64,000 bases of DNA from Granulicella sp. S190. Its GTDB lineage: Bacteria > Acidobacteriota > Terriglobia > Terriglobales > Acidobacteriaceae. Shown here piece after piece: positions 17,398-26,093 of the stretch (position 1 is the stretch's first letter; the number at the start of each line of letters is the position of its first letter). Location: contig NZ_LMUD01000014.1 in assembly GCF_009766095.1 (NCBI RefSeq), positions 509,588-573,587 of the forward strand, read 5' to 3'. Under the pieces are notes generated by a model. That model was not told where the DNA came from, made no database searches, and was given only the letters and a program-made list of their open reading frames with translations. A program made the translations under genes and the position numbers.

Positions 17398-17658
17398 AGC
17401 CTCTCAGCAAGTCGATTCGGATAGACCACGGCTAACCTTCACGTTCAAAAAAAATATTCATCGGCATAAGCTTCGATTTCATAGAATCATCGGCTTTATA
17501 GTTGTGAGTGTCCATCACTATTTATTCTGCGGATTACACGATGAAGGAGCCGGTTTGAATTCCTGCCAGAGGTTGATACTAAGCCAAGATGGTTAGAATG
17601 CATTGGGTCGAACGCAAATCCACCACAAGACCATCGCCAGGGGAGACTGGCTCGAAGT

Positions 17659-19017
17659 TTACGCCCGTACAAGATCGTTTTTTCCAGCCCTCACCGTCGC
17701 GATTGAGAAGGAGAAAGCCGCCACGCACACATACGACACCAGCGGAACAATATATGCCATCGCAACACTATGACCCCACTCAGAAATCAATCCCATCAGC
17801 GGAGTCAGCACTGCACCACCAACAATGGCCATCACCAGCAGTGATCCGCCGATTTTTGTATTTGAGCCAAGTCCCTTCAACCCCAATGCAAAGATCGTGG
17901 GGAACATGATCGACATAAAAAAGCTGGTAAAGAACATCGCAAACAACCCGACCCATCCCGGAAAAAATATTGCAACCGCGACAAGCACAATATTGGCTAC
18001 GCTGTAGTAGCCCATCAACGTCTGCGGTGCTATCCTTTGCATCAACCAAGCCGAACTAAACCGCCCCAACGCAAACGCGACCAGAGTTCCTGTCAAAAAG
18101 AATCCAGCCAACTTCTCGGTCTGATGCGCATAGGTTTCGACATATTGAATGAAGTAACTCCAGGTACCGACCTGCGCCCCCACATACAAAAATTGGACAG
18201 CCACCGAGATCATGAAACGCGGGTTGTGCAGCAAATCAGAGAGCCGCCCACGATTCTCGCTCGAAGTTTCTGCCTCGTGCTCATTCGAGATCGCGGGAAA
18301 TTTTGTACACATCAGAATCATAGCCAGAGCGAACGCGATTCCGCCGAGCGCCAGATAAGGCTTAACGACACGTAAAGTCTCGTAACGCAGGTAAGCCTCA
18401 TACGTATGCTGTGCTTTGCTTAAAGCAACTGCCGCTGGAGACATCTCTACTCCGGAGAAGATAAAGATAGTCCCGATGAGAACTCCGGTGATCGCGCCAA
18501 GAGGGTTGAACGCCTGGGCCAGATTGAGTCGCCGCTCCGAGCTTGAAGGGTCGCCCAACTGCGTAATAAATGGGTTAGACGCGGTCTCTAGAAAAGCTAG
18601 CCCACTTGCGATCACAAACAGGGCAAACAGAAAAAACGAATACTGACCCACAGCTGCTGCCGGCCAGAAGAGGAAAGTGCCAATGCCAAAGAGCAATAGC
18701 CCGACGATCATCCCTATCTTGTATCCGACCCTTCGCATCAGCATGGCTGCCGGGATGGCCAGCAGAAAATACCCCATATAAAATGCCGACTGCACCAGAC
18801 CAGCCTCGAAGCGAGTAATCGTAAACGACTTCATAAACTGCCGAATCAGAACATCGTTCAGATTATTAGGTATGCCCCACAGGAAAAACAGAGAGCTAAC
18901 CAGAACGAAAGGAGTCGTATTGCCGGCTCGAATGAGTGGCAGGGAGGAACCCGACGTCTGCCCTTCTACGGACTGTGTATCGGAATATTTAGCGGATTGG
19001 GTAGGAACAGGAAGCAT
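17659..19017 (-). CDS. fucP: FucP-type sugar:H+ symporter
   Basis: A 452-residue MFS transporter of the FucP branch with twelve hydrophobic segments. Family signatures include FFLWGIPNNLNDVLIRQF in the first helix region, with the Asn pair typical of FucP, and FLETASNPFITQLG in helix five. E. coli FucP imports L-fucose and related sugars with a proton at the inner membrane. The assignment to fucose is supported by the two genes upstream on the same strand, a zinc alcohol dehydrogenase and a lactone hydrolase of the fuconolactonase type; a glucose/galactose-type substrate remains possible because GluP-like members are close relatives. Confidence 0.85.
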   Translation of the reverse strand: MLPVPTQSAKYSDTQSVEGQTSGSSLPLIRAGNTTPFVLVSSLFFLWGIPNNLNDVLIRQFMKSFTITRFEAGLVQSAFYMGYFLLAIPAAMLMRRVGYKIGMIVGLLLFGIGTFLFWPAAAVGQYSFFLFALFVIASGLAFLETASNPFITQLGDPSSSERRLNLAQAFNPLGAITGVLIGTIFIFSGVEMSPAAVALSKAQHTYEAYLRYETLRVVKPYLALGGIAFALAMILMCTKFPAISNEHEAETSSENRGRLSDLLHNPRFMISVAVQFLYVGAQVGTWSYFIQYVETYAHQTEKLAGFFLTGTLVAFALGRFSSAWLMQRIAPQTLMGYYSVANIVLVAVAIFFPGWVGLFAMFFTSFFMSIMFPTIFALGLKGLGSNTKIGGSLLVMAIVGGAVLTPLMGLISEWGHSVAMAYIVPLVSYVCVAAFSFSIATVRAGKNDLVRA

Positions 19018-19044
19018 TTAGTGTTCTCGCAGGCGCCAATACAA

Positions 19045-20058
19045 TTAGTCGAGACGGATCATAATCTTTGAGAAGCGGCACGGATCGATACTCCACTTTG
19101 CAAACAACTCCGCCGCTTCAGCTAAAGGCACAACGATACTAACTGTTTCGTCTACTGGAAAACGACCCTGCTCCAGCATCTGAATTACAGCGCGAAAGTC
19201 CTCCGGAAGAGCGTTTCTTGAACCAAGAATATCCAGCTCTTTTTGCACGAATAGCTTCGTCTCATAGGCCACAGGATCCTTTGCGTAGCCGATATACACT
19301 ACGCGCCCAGTAAAGGCGACCTCTTCGACTGCTGCACGAAACGTCTCTGAATGACCAATGGCTTCGATCACCACATCTGGACCTCGACCAGCGGTTATCT
19401 TTGCAAGACGCTCATGCAAACCCTCACACTTGGTATTGATCGTATCCGTCGCGCCAGCCTTCCGCGCGATGTTCAACTTTCCATCATCGACATCAACCGC
19501 AATAGTCCTGGCCCCTCTGAAGCCCGAAGCTGCAACGGCACCAAGACCAACGCCTCCGCAACCAAGGATAGCCACGATATCTGTCTCCGTAACGCGTCCG
19601 CGCGCCACTGCGTGGAAGCCAATCGTCAGCGGCTCGACCAGGCAAAGCTCCTTTAATGAAAGATGAGCCGGATATAATTTTTCGGGCGGCAGCGATATGT
19701 ACTCGGTCAAAGCGCCATCGCGTTGAACCCCCAGCGTCTGGTTGAACTGGCACGCATTGGGTCTGCCGCGCTTGCAGGATGCGCAATGCCCACAGCTTGT
19801 ATAAGGCGACAAAGTAACGTTCGTCCCAGCGGACAGAGCAGGGTATCCTGGCATATCCTCCAACACCGTAGCCGCAACTTCATGTCCGATGATTCGAGGA
19901 AACGAAACCATCGGATTTTTGCCACGGTAGCTATTTAGATCGCTGCCGCACAATCCTACTCTCTTTACCTGCAGTCGAACTTCACCCTCCGGGCATACAA
20001 GCGGTGGCACCTCTTCAATCGCAACCTCTCCTGGTTCCTTCAATACCAACGCCTGCAT
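19045..20058 (-). CDS. zinc-dependent sugar/alcohol dehydrogenase (MDR family)
   Basis: A 337-residue medium-chain dehydrogenase. Catalytic zinc ligands are Cys37 (GLCGSD) and His59-Glu60 (GHE); the structural zinc lobe has Cys89, Cys92, Cys95 and Cys103 (CGHCASCKRGRPNAC). The Rossmann motif is GCGGVGLGAV near residue 166, with a following Asp in VDVDD that favours NAD. Between a FucP-type transporter 27 bases downstream and a lactone hydrolase 28 bases upstream, it is best read as a sugar or sugar-acid dehydrogenase of a non-phosphorylated deoxyhexose route, for example oxidation of L-fucose or of 2-keto-3-deoxy-L-fuconate. The exact substrate is inference. Confidence 0.8.
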   Translation of the reverse strand: MQALVLKEPGEVAIEEVPPLVCPEGEVRLQVKRVGLCGSDLNSYRGKNPMVSFPRIIGHEVAATVLEDMPGYPALSAGTNVTLSPYTSCGHCASCKRGRPNACQFNQTLGVQRDGALTEYISLPPEKLYPAHLSLKELCLVEPLTIGFHAVARGRVTETDIVAILGCGGVGLGAVAASGFRGARTIAVDVDDGKLNIARKAGATDTINTKCEGLHERLAKITAGRGPDVVIEAIGHSETFRAAVEEVAFTGRVVYIGYAKDPVAYETKLFVQKELDILGSRNALPEDFRAVIQMLEQGRFPVDETVSIVVPLAEAAELFAKWSIDPCRFSKIMIRLD

Positions 20059-20086
20059 AGCAATCCCCTTACTCGAAGTGCTTCTC

Positions 20087-21004
20087 TTAGTACTTCGCGT
20101 CAGAATCCGACACTGCGTCTAACTGGTATACCTTTGCTGCAACGATTCCAAAGATAAGTTCCTTCTCCGTAACTGTAAGCTTTGAAAGCAGCTGGTCCAG
20201 TGTTGCAAACCATCGCTCATACCCTGAAGCCAACGTGCACACAGGCCAATCTGAACCAGCCAGCAAACGTTTAGGGCCGAACGTCTCCAGACCCAGATCA
20301 ACATACGGTCTCAAGTTCTCAACGGTCCATGTCTGCCAGTCGGCTTCGGTTACCAGGCCGGAGATTTTACAGTAGACGTGCTCCCGCTTCGCCAGCTCAC
20401 GTATTTGGTTGTTCCATGGCTCCAGGACTCCTGCTGCAATACGGGGCTTCGCCATATGGTCCAGCACAAAGATCTGATTGGGATGACGATCCACCATCTC
20501 AATGACCTGCCGCAGCATGTGGGGTACCACGAGAATGTCATATACCAGTCCTGCTTGACCCATCGCGGCGATTCCTTCGTTGAAGTCCGTTCGCACCATA
20601 TAGTCATCCGGCTCTGCCTGGAGAACATGGCGAAGTCCTTTCAACAGACGATGTTGTCGAAGCTCTTCCAGAACTTCTGGAAAGTCAGGACTGACGAGAG
20701 GAGCCCAGCCAACCACCCCGCAGATCCAACGTGCGCGCTCTGGTTGTGCTTCTGCTAACTTCAGCAGCCATCGCGTCTCCTCCAGGCTTTGACGCGCCTG
20801 GACGCTCACCACACCATCCATCTTTACAGATTTCAACTTTGAGATCAGATCTCCGGGAAGATAGTCCCGTCGTAGCGTTGCCATCGACTCGTCGATCCAT
20901 TCATATTCTTCTGGGGAGTAGCGCCAAAAGTGGTGATGGGCATCAATGCGAATTGTCGTACGAGCTTTAGCGCTCTCCAAATCGGCGTGGATTCGATTGA
21001 CCAT
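20087..21004 (-). CDS. amidohydrolase, L-fuconolactonase type
   Basis: A 305-residue TIM-barrel metal hydrolase of the amidohydrolase-2 family. The N-terminal DAHHHFW (residues 21-27) provides the metal-binding histidines, PHMLRQV and LDHMAKP carry the mid-barrel His residues, and the catalytic Asp is in LAGSDWPVC. Members with this layout open L-fucono-1,5-lactone and related sugar lactones. It heads the leftward set dehydrogenase-transporter, which supports that role. The ATG at 21004 follows GGAAAGAG. No dehydratase or aldolase is present nearby, so the pathway must be completed elsewhere in the genome. Confidence 0.8.
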   Translation of the reverse strand: MVNRIHADLESAKARTTIRIDAHHHFWRYSPEEYEWIDESMATLRRDYLPGDLISKLKSVKMDGVVSVQARQSLEETRWLLKLAEAQPERARWICGVVGWAPLVSPDFPEVLEELRQHRLLKGLRHVLQAEPDDYMVRTDFNEGIAAMGQAGLVYDILVVPHMLRQVIEMVDRHPNQIFVLDHMAKPRIAAGVLEPWNNQIRELAKREHVYCKISGLVTEADWQTWTVENLRPYVDLGLETFGPKRLLAGSDWPVCTLASGYERWFATLDQLLSKLTVTEKELIFGIVAAKVYQLDAVSDSDAKY

Positions 21005-21399
21005 AGTTCTCTTTCCGTCTGGACGATCACACTACATTATGGTCTGGCACAATGGCTGCTTATCTCGACGACCATGTCCCTATCTTCTACAGCGTAGCGC
21101 GCTTTCAGACTAATCCACTTGTTCTCACATACAGATCAGTGGGTTCGACATATAGCGATGGGCAACACAGAAACCAAAGAGCAACCTTCGGCAAACCCAC
21201 GCCATACGCTCTGCATATAGTCTACTAAGGACGGTACGCTACGACTCGGCAGGGGCTAGATGTCAGAACCGGATATGTTCTCAAAACATGACATCCTTTG
21301 CAGACTGTCTTTCCCTAGCATCCCAACCGCCTTCTAGAATGACATAAGCAAACCAAGAAGAGAGTGGCATGCGAAAATTGCACTGGCGGTTAGGGCATG
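21005..21399. other. intergenic stretch upstream of the fucose-type operon
   Basis: No gene, RNA or repeat that I can support. It must contain the promoter of the leftward lactone hydrolase-dehydrogenase-transporter set, but I see no convincing -35/-10 pair or operator palindrome, and no regulator gene adjoins it. Confidence 0.4.
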
Positions 21400-21426
21400 A
21401 AAAAAGCCTCCTGGGCTGAGAGGCTT
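21400..21426 (-). terminator. intrinsic terminator after tRNA-Leu
   Basis: On the minus strand AAGCCTC (21426-21420) pairs with GAGGCTT (21410-21404) around a nine-base loop and is followed by a T run (21405-21400). It lies about 37 bases past the 3' end of tRNA-Leu. Confidence 0.8.
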
Positions 21427-21462
21427 TGGCCTTTGTTACCAATTCATTTGTGTAGCTTATCT

Positions 21463-21549
21463 TGGTGCCGGGAGGGGGGGTCGAACCCCCACGACCTTGC
21501 GGTCGGCGGATTTTGAGTCCGCTGCGTCTGCCAGTTCCGCCATCCCGGC
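21463..21549 (-). tRNA. tRNA-Leu (anticodon CAA)
   Basis: An 87-base class II tRNA. The 5' acceptor strand GCCGGGA pairs with TCCCGGC at the 3' end, followed by discriminator A and an encoded CCA. The anticodon stem GCGGA/TCCGC encloses the loop CTCAAAA with anticodon CAA. A long variable arm (CCGACCGCAAGGTCG region) and the T arm GGGGG-TTCGACC-CCCCC complete the leucine type. It reads UUG codons. Its 3' end is intact and shows no attachment-site duplication. Confidence 0.95.
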
Positions 21550-22108
21550 TTTGCTCTGTAAATCTTGATGAGCGTTGCTGATAAACCTGCGCGCCGTCAT
21601 CAAAAATTTAGGCAACTATTACTACCAGTTACTACAGGTTGAAGCCGCTTGAGCTTTTTAAGTATCGCATACTCGTTGGACCGCCGTCAGACCGCGTCAC
21701 ATGCCTATAGTTGCGGTCAGAAAAGGACAACTGGATCGATCCGTTTCAAAGTTGGGTATCGCATGAATTTTTCTCACCTCAGCTCAGAAAGCACATCATT
21801 TAGTTAAGTTAAAGTTGGGATTTTCTCTGTAGATCGATGTTCTCCTGCGCCCACTGTCGGAGTATGGTCGAGATAGTGTCATCTCACTGTTCCGATGTAT
21901 GCGTCCGTCGTAAAACCTACTGTAAAAGTCAGCTGCTGAGGCACCATGGCACGAAGCGAACTTGGCGAATTCCCACGAGCGAGTCGTGGAAACTCCTATC
22001 TCACACAGCAGGCCTTCCTTCCAACTACGGAGCGTGTAAAAGATCTTCGCCGTGAAGAGGTTTCCGGGTTTGATAGTGGCGCAGTTTGCGCGCAGGCACC
22101 GCGATATA
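21550..22108. other. intergenic stretch between tRNA-Leu and the ROK kinase
   Basis: About 560 bases with no gene I can support. Short open frames are present on the plus strand (for example from 21837 and 21946), but they have no recognisable protein and the latter runs antisense into the kinase gene. A small palindrome CCACGAGCGAGTCGTGG occurs near 21975-21992. The tRNA-Leu promoter should lie at the left end of this stretch. Confidence 0.4.
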
Positions 22109-22130
22109 AAAGCGAAGTTAACTTCGCTTT
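22109..22130 (-). terminator. terminator hairpin containing the ROK kinase stop codon
   Basis: GCGAAGTTAACTTCGC, flanked by AAA and TTT, is a perfect palindrome followed on the minus strand by TTTTATAT. The TAA stop codon of the ROK kinase gene (22118-22120) is at its centre, so the last codons form the left arm of the hairpin. Confidence 0.65.
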
Positions 22131-23038
22131 AGCGGCCAAAGCCAGGCGGCACCACGGACACCACTGGAGTCTCCAAACTTGGCGGGAAAGACAGGCGTAG
22201 ACGCCTCTCCTCCAAACACGTAGGCAGGGAGTAACTTTGGTAGAGCTTCATAGATGTGACTGAGCCGGGATACGCCGCCACCGATCACAATTACGTCCGG
22301 ATCGAGTATGTTGATCACGTTGGAAAGTCCGCGTGCCAGACGATCCTCAAATCGCCCGATTGCTGCTAGCGCCGCAGAATCTCCTGCTTCAAAATCTGCA
22401 ACAATCTCTCGTGTGGTGAGAGCGTTGCCTGTGGTTTTTTTGTAGTCCAAAGCGATTCCCGTACCTGAGACCCACATTTCCATGCATCCGAACTTACCGC
22501 AGTAGCATTCGGGCCCGGGGGACTCCTCAGGCTTTGGCCAAGGCAGAGGGTTGTGGCCCCACTCACCGGCCACACCATTAGGACCTTCGTGAACGCAGCC
22601 TTCGAGGGCGACTCCACCACCGCATCCGGTCCCAAGAATTACGCCGTAGACAATTCTCACTCCAGCCGCAGCGCCGTCAGTAGCCTCGGAGACCGCGAGG
22701 CAGTTTGCGTCGTTCGCCACTCTAACTTCGCGGCCTAATGCAGAGATTAGATCTTTGTGAAATGGCCGGCCATTCAGCCAGGTAGAATTAGAGTTTTTTA
22801 CAAGACCAGTAACCCGCGAAACGGTGCCTGGAATTCCCGCTCCGACTGTACCAGCCTGGCCGGTCTCAGCCTCCATTTGGTGAACCAACGCAACGATTGC
22901 CCTGACCGTCCCTTCATAGTCCTCTCGCGGAGTATCGACGCGCTGACGAGCCAATTCCAATCCATGTTTATCAATAGCAAGTGCTTCAATCTTTGTCCCG
23001 CCGAGATCAATACCGATCCGCATCCCCGTGTCAGTCAT
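22118..23038 (-). CDS. ROK-family sugar kinase (fructokinase-like)
   Basis: A 306-residue ROK kinase. IGIDLGGTKIEALAID near the N-terminus is the phosphate-binding segment, GAGIPGT and NDANCLAVSEA are the sugar-site elements, GTGCGGG is the second phosphate loop, and the zinc motif is CYCGKFGCMEMWVSG. The EGPNGVAGEWGHNPL stretch contains the ROK His that binds zinc. Length and the ECYCGKFGCMEMW form resemble Mak-type fructokinases, but glucose, N-acetylglucosamine or N-acetylmannosamine are also possible. The start at 23038 follows GGGAAGGG; an ATG at 23053 is the alternative. It follows the Asd-like gene by 48 bases. Confidence 0.85.
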   Translation of the reverse strand: MTDTGMRIGIDLGGTKIEALAIDKHGLELARQRVDTPREDYEGTVRAIVALVHQMEAETGQAGTVGAGIPGTVSRVTGLVKNSNSTWLNGRPFHKDLISALGREVRVANDANCLAVSEATDGAAAGVRIVYGVILGTGCGGGVALEGCVHEGPNGVAGEWGHNPLPWPKPEESPGPECYCGKFGCMEMWVSGTGIALDYKKTTGNALTTREIVADFEAGDSAALAAIGRFEDRLARGLSNVINILDPDVIVIGGGVSRLSHIYEALPKLLPAYVFGGEASTPVFPAKFGDSSGVRGAAWLWPLKRS

Positions 23039-23086
23039 CCAAACCCTTCCCATCTTTGTAAATAAATAAAAACAAAATTTTTGGCG

Positions 23087-24136
23087 TTACTGTACTTTGC
23101 CATAGGGACGTAATCTTCGCAGCTCGGTGCCGCACGCGATTGCATTCAGAGCCGCAAACTTCAGGTTATCCGCAGCCAGCCAAAGCCAGAAACGCTTTCC
23201 CTGACCTCCATCGCCAGTACACACTCGCACCATAAGGTTCTCCTGCCCTGCGGCACTTAGATTGCTCGGCGGATCGGACTCCTCATTGACTACGTCTATA
23301 TGCTCCCCGCCTAGCGCCGTCTCCAAATCTTTCAACGTAGCTTCTTCTGTGAGTTCGATCAACATCGAAACAACATATCCATGGAACACTGGGGCTTGCA
23401 CAACCTGTAACGCGAGACTGGGTAACCTCGAATCAGCCAACCCGGCGTAATGTTTATGGATGCGTTGTTCTGTAATATTCAGCCTCACCTTCGCAGCATC
23501 GCCCAAGGAAGGCAATAGGTTGAAGGCCACCTGCGCATCGTACTGCTCTCGAGGCAACGTCTGAAACGAAAGCAGCGTAACCGTCTGCTGATGCAACTCA
23601 TCCATGGCAGCGCGTCCATATTCGGACGCTGGCTCTAGTACAGTTGCAGCAACGCTCCTCAAAGGCAACTTCGCCTGCACCCTTCCTGCGATCAGAGCAA
23701 GCATTACAGCAACCGGATGCGCACTTACTACGGCAGGCGTCTTCAAATCTGGCTGTAAATGATCCGCCAGACCATGACCTGTAAGCGCTTCAGACACCCA
23801 CGGCGCCCGCACGAGAACATCCTTCTCGCCGTCTAAGGCATAAGTCAAGTCGACAATGCTTGCGCCGGCTCGTCGCGCGACTTGCCAATGCTTCTTCGTC
23901 ACAGCCGCATCCCCTGCAAAGAAGACGAAGTCCATTCGATCAAACGAAGATGGGTCCAGCCGCTGGATAAACGCAACCTCGTCCCCCGCTGCCGTCACTT
24001 GTCCGACTGCCTTTTCTTCATCGAGTAGCACGAAGTCCGAAGCTCCCAGCGACGATTCACCCAGTTCCTCGCTCAACTCCTTGCCGGCAAGCGAGGAGGC
24101 CCCTACGATTCCAATTCGATACACTCGGTCCGTCAT
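23087..24136 (-). CDS. aspartate-semialdehyde dehydrogenase-like protein lacking the catalytic Cys
   Basis: A 349-residue protein with the N-terminal nucleotide-binding GIVGASSLAGKELSEEL and the general fold order of aspartate-semialdehyde dehydrogenases. Where the family has a catalytic Cys in an S-N-P-x-C segment, this protein reads VVSAHPVAVML, so thioacyl chemistry is not possible; the later catalytic His region is HGYVVSMLIEL. It resembles the USG-1/Asd2 class of non-catalytic homologues. AGGAG precedes the ATG. It lies between pssA and the ROK kinase in a leftward run, so the true asd should be elsewhere in the genome. Confidence 0.8.
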   Translation of the reverse strand: MTDRVYRIGIVGASSLAGKELSEELGESSLGASDFVLLDEEKAVGQVTAAGDEVAFIQRLDPSSFDRMDFVFFAGDAAVTKKHWQVARRAGASIVDLTYALDGEKDVLVRAPWVSEALTGHGLADHLQPDLKTPAVVSAHPVAVMLALIAGRVQAKLPLRSVAATVLEPASEYGRAAMDELHQQTVTLLSFQTLPREQYDAQVAFNLLPSLGDAAKVRLNITEQRIHKHYAGLADSRLPSLALQVVQAPVFHGYVVSMLIELTEEATLKDLETALGGEHIDVVNEESDPPSNLSAAGQENLMVRVCTGDGGQGKRFWLWLAADNLKFAALNAIACGTELRRLRPYGKVQ

Positions 24137-24204
24137 ATACTCCTGAAAGTCGCCTAAAAATAACCACTAAACGGCAGACTATTATTTCATCCGGCGGACT
24201 GGCA

Positions 24205-25053
24205 TCAATGACCGATGCCAGTGGAATGTCTCCGTTCTCTACCCCACGAATAAGCCAACCGAGCCACCACGCCGGACACCAGATAAGCCATTGCCAGAAT
24301 GATCAGCATGTACTCGGAATAAAGAATAATCAGGGCACCAATAAACGCGATTACGGCTACAAGCTGGAAGGGATGGCGTTTGCCAAGCGTTATCTCCTTC
24401 GCACTCCAAAACCGCCAGTTGCTGACCATCAAAAAACTCGTGAACACAAGGAGGCACAACCACACCACCGAAATCCACGGATTATCAATAGGGGACCCGT
24501 GCTGGAAGTGGATCACAGAACTGATTACACCCGCACCAGCGGGGATTGGCATACCTACAAAATATTTCTTGCCTGGCCTGCCCGGGTTGCGTGGTTGCGG
24601 GTTAATGCTGATATTGAATCTGGCAAGCCTGCTCGCTCCGCAGATAAGGAAGATGAAGCACACAAAGACACCGATGTGTACGATCTGCTCTCTCGCGTGG
24701 GGATGCGCCATGAGAGGCAGCATCCGAAATCCCCATATATAGGCCAAGAGACTGGGAGCCACGCCAAAGGTAATAACGTCGGCCAAAGAGTCCAACTCTT
24801 TCCCGAAGTCGCTCGTCGTGTTCGTCATTCGGGCGATAATACCGTCAAGGCCGTCGAACAAAACCGCAATTCCCAGTGCAAGAGCAGCTCGATCAAAGTA
24901 ACTTTGGTCAGCAGCTGATCCCTGGATACTTTGCGTGATCGCATAGTAGCCGGCAGCCATGTTGCCGGCGGTGAATAACGACGGCAGCACATACATTCCT
25001 CGGCTTGGCTGTCGCCTCATCTTAGCGTCAGTATCGATCTGCGCATCTTCCAT
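24205..25053 (-). CDS. pssA: CDP-diacylglycerol-serine O-phosphatidyltransferase
   Basis: Makes phosphatidylserine from CDP-diacylglycerol and L-serine at the inner membrane. The 282-residue protein has the CDP-alcohol phosphatidyltransferase motif D-G-x2-A-R-x8-G-x3-D-x3-D: it starts with DGIIAR at residue 70 and ends at the Asp at residue 92 (KELDSLAD). About seven hydrophobic segments follow. The gene starts at the same base where psd ends (one-base overlap), so the two enzymes of phosphatidylethanolamine synthesis are translated together. Confidence 0.92.
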   Translation of the reverse strand: MEDAQIDTDAKMRRQPSRGMYVLPSLFTAGNMAAGYYAITQSIQGSAADQSYFDRAALALGIAVLFDGLDGIIARMTNTTSDFGKELDSLADVITFGVAPSLLAYIWGFRMLPLMAHPHAREQIVHIGVFVCFIFLICGASRLARFNISINPQPRNPGRPGKKYFVGMPIPAGAGVISSVIHFQHGSPIDNPWISVVWLCLLVFTSFLMVSNWRFWSAKEITLGKRHPFQLVAVIAFIGALIILYSEYMLIILAMAYLVSGVVARLAYSWGRERRHSTGIGH

Positions 25054-25700
25054 CAGACCACCACAGCCGATTCACTCAGCGCCTGCTCTGGAAGCACCGC
25101 AAGCACGGTAGAGCCGCCTTTTACACGTGCCCCAGTCTTTACCTTCAGATTCGCCGCAGCGGGCATCAATACATCGACACGCGATCCAAATTTGATGAGC
25201 CCGATTCTCTGTCCACGCTCTACCCGGTCGCCTACCTTCAGATTGCAAACAATGCGGCGCGCAAGCAATCCAGCGATCTGTTTGAAGCTGACCTCGTAGC
25301 TACCGGCATCGATCGTAATCAGAGTCTGCTCGTTATTAAGCACAGACTCTGGCTTCATCGCATTCATGAACTCGCCCTTGCGAAACTCGCATACTTTCAC
25401 CACTCCGCCCACGGGCGAACGGTTCACATGCACATCGAAAACATTCAGGAAGATGCTCAGCCGCAAACGGCTTCCGCTGATCGTCTCGATCCACTCCGCT
25501 TCAGTAACAACACCATCGCCGGGAGACACAATCTGGCCAGGAGCTTGAGGAATCGTCCTATTAGGATCGCGAAAAAACCAAAGAAAAAATGCCGCCAACA
25601 CCACTGGCAAAGCCACCAGCGCAATAGGCATATTTAGATACCAGAGCGCTGCAGCAACAACCCCTAGCCCTAAGGCATAGAAAAATCCGTCTCGCACCAT
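25053..25700 (-). CDS. psd: phosphatidylserine decarboxylase proenzyme
   Basis: Converts phosphatidylserine to phosphatidylethanolamine. This is the short (215-residue) bacterial/archaeal form. Two N-terminal membrane segments (about residues 6-43) precede the catalytic part. The self-cleavage site that generates the pyruvoyl group is Gly172-Ser173 in KFGSRVDV, and FLNVFDVHVNRSPVGG holds the conserved His91. The coupling to pssA, its substrate-producing enzyme, supports the call. Confidence 0.93.
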   Translation of the reverse strand: MVRDGFFYALGLGVVAAALWYLNMPIALVALPVVLAAFFLWFFRDPNRTIPQAPGQIVSPGDGVVTEAEWIETISGSRLRLSIFLNVFDVHVNRSPVGGVVKVCEFRKGEFMNAMKPESVLNNEQTLITIDAGSYEVSFKQIAGLLARRIVCNLKVGDRVERGQRIGLIKFGSRVDVLMPAAANLKVKTGARVKGGSTVLAVLPEQALSESAVVV

Positions 25701-25793
25701 AAGTGACTCAATTATAGGGCCACGGACACCTAAAGCCTGCGAGCGTTCCCACCCGAGCCATGGTCCGCGTACAAGAAGCCTTGTTCCTGAATC

Positions 25794-26012
25794 TTAGGAT
25801 ACTCCGAGACGCCGAAGCCGCTCAATCTCGTCCTTGAGGCTGAGTTTCAGCTTCTTGAGTCTTACTTCTTCAAGCTGTTCAGAGTCCGTCAGGAACAGTT
25901 TGGAACGTAGCGTATCCAGCCTGCGATCGTACAGGCTGTGCTCTTGCGCTAATTGTTGAATGGAAGGAAACGACGCAGGATGGGGAAGCTCGGTGAACTT
26001 GCCAGTTTGCAC
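25794..26012 (-). CDS. DUF465/YdcH-family small protein
   Basis: A 72-residue helical protein of the DUF465 type. The pattern LAQEHSLYDRRLDTL in the first half and LKKLKLSLKDEIERL near the end are the two family helices, forming a hairpin-like coiled coil. The biochemical role is not known. The ATG is preceded by TGGAGGTAC. It lies 81 bases after rimI on the same strand and 93 bases before psd, probably within the long leftward run. Confidence 0.8.
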   Translation of the reverse strand: MQTGKFTELPHPASFPSIQQLAQEHSLYDRRLDTLRSKLFLTDSEQLEEVRLKKLKLSLKDEIERLRRLGVS

Positions 26013-26093
26013 GTGAGAGTACCTCCAGCAACAGACGACATCGCACTGATGGCCGACAACCTATCACAGCACAACCAGGACCAGCAATGTGGA

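Noticed and set aside
21837..22200. Small plus-strand open frames between tRNA-Leu and the ROK kinase
   Set aside because: No recognisable protein, no ribosome-binding site, and one runs antisense into the kinase gene.
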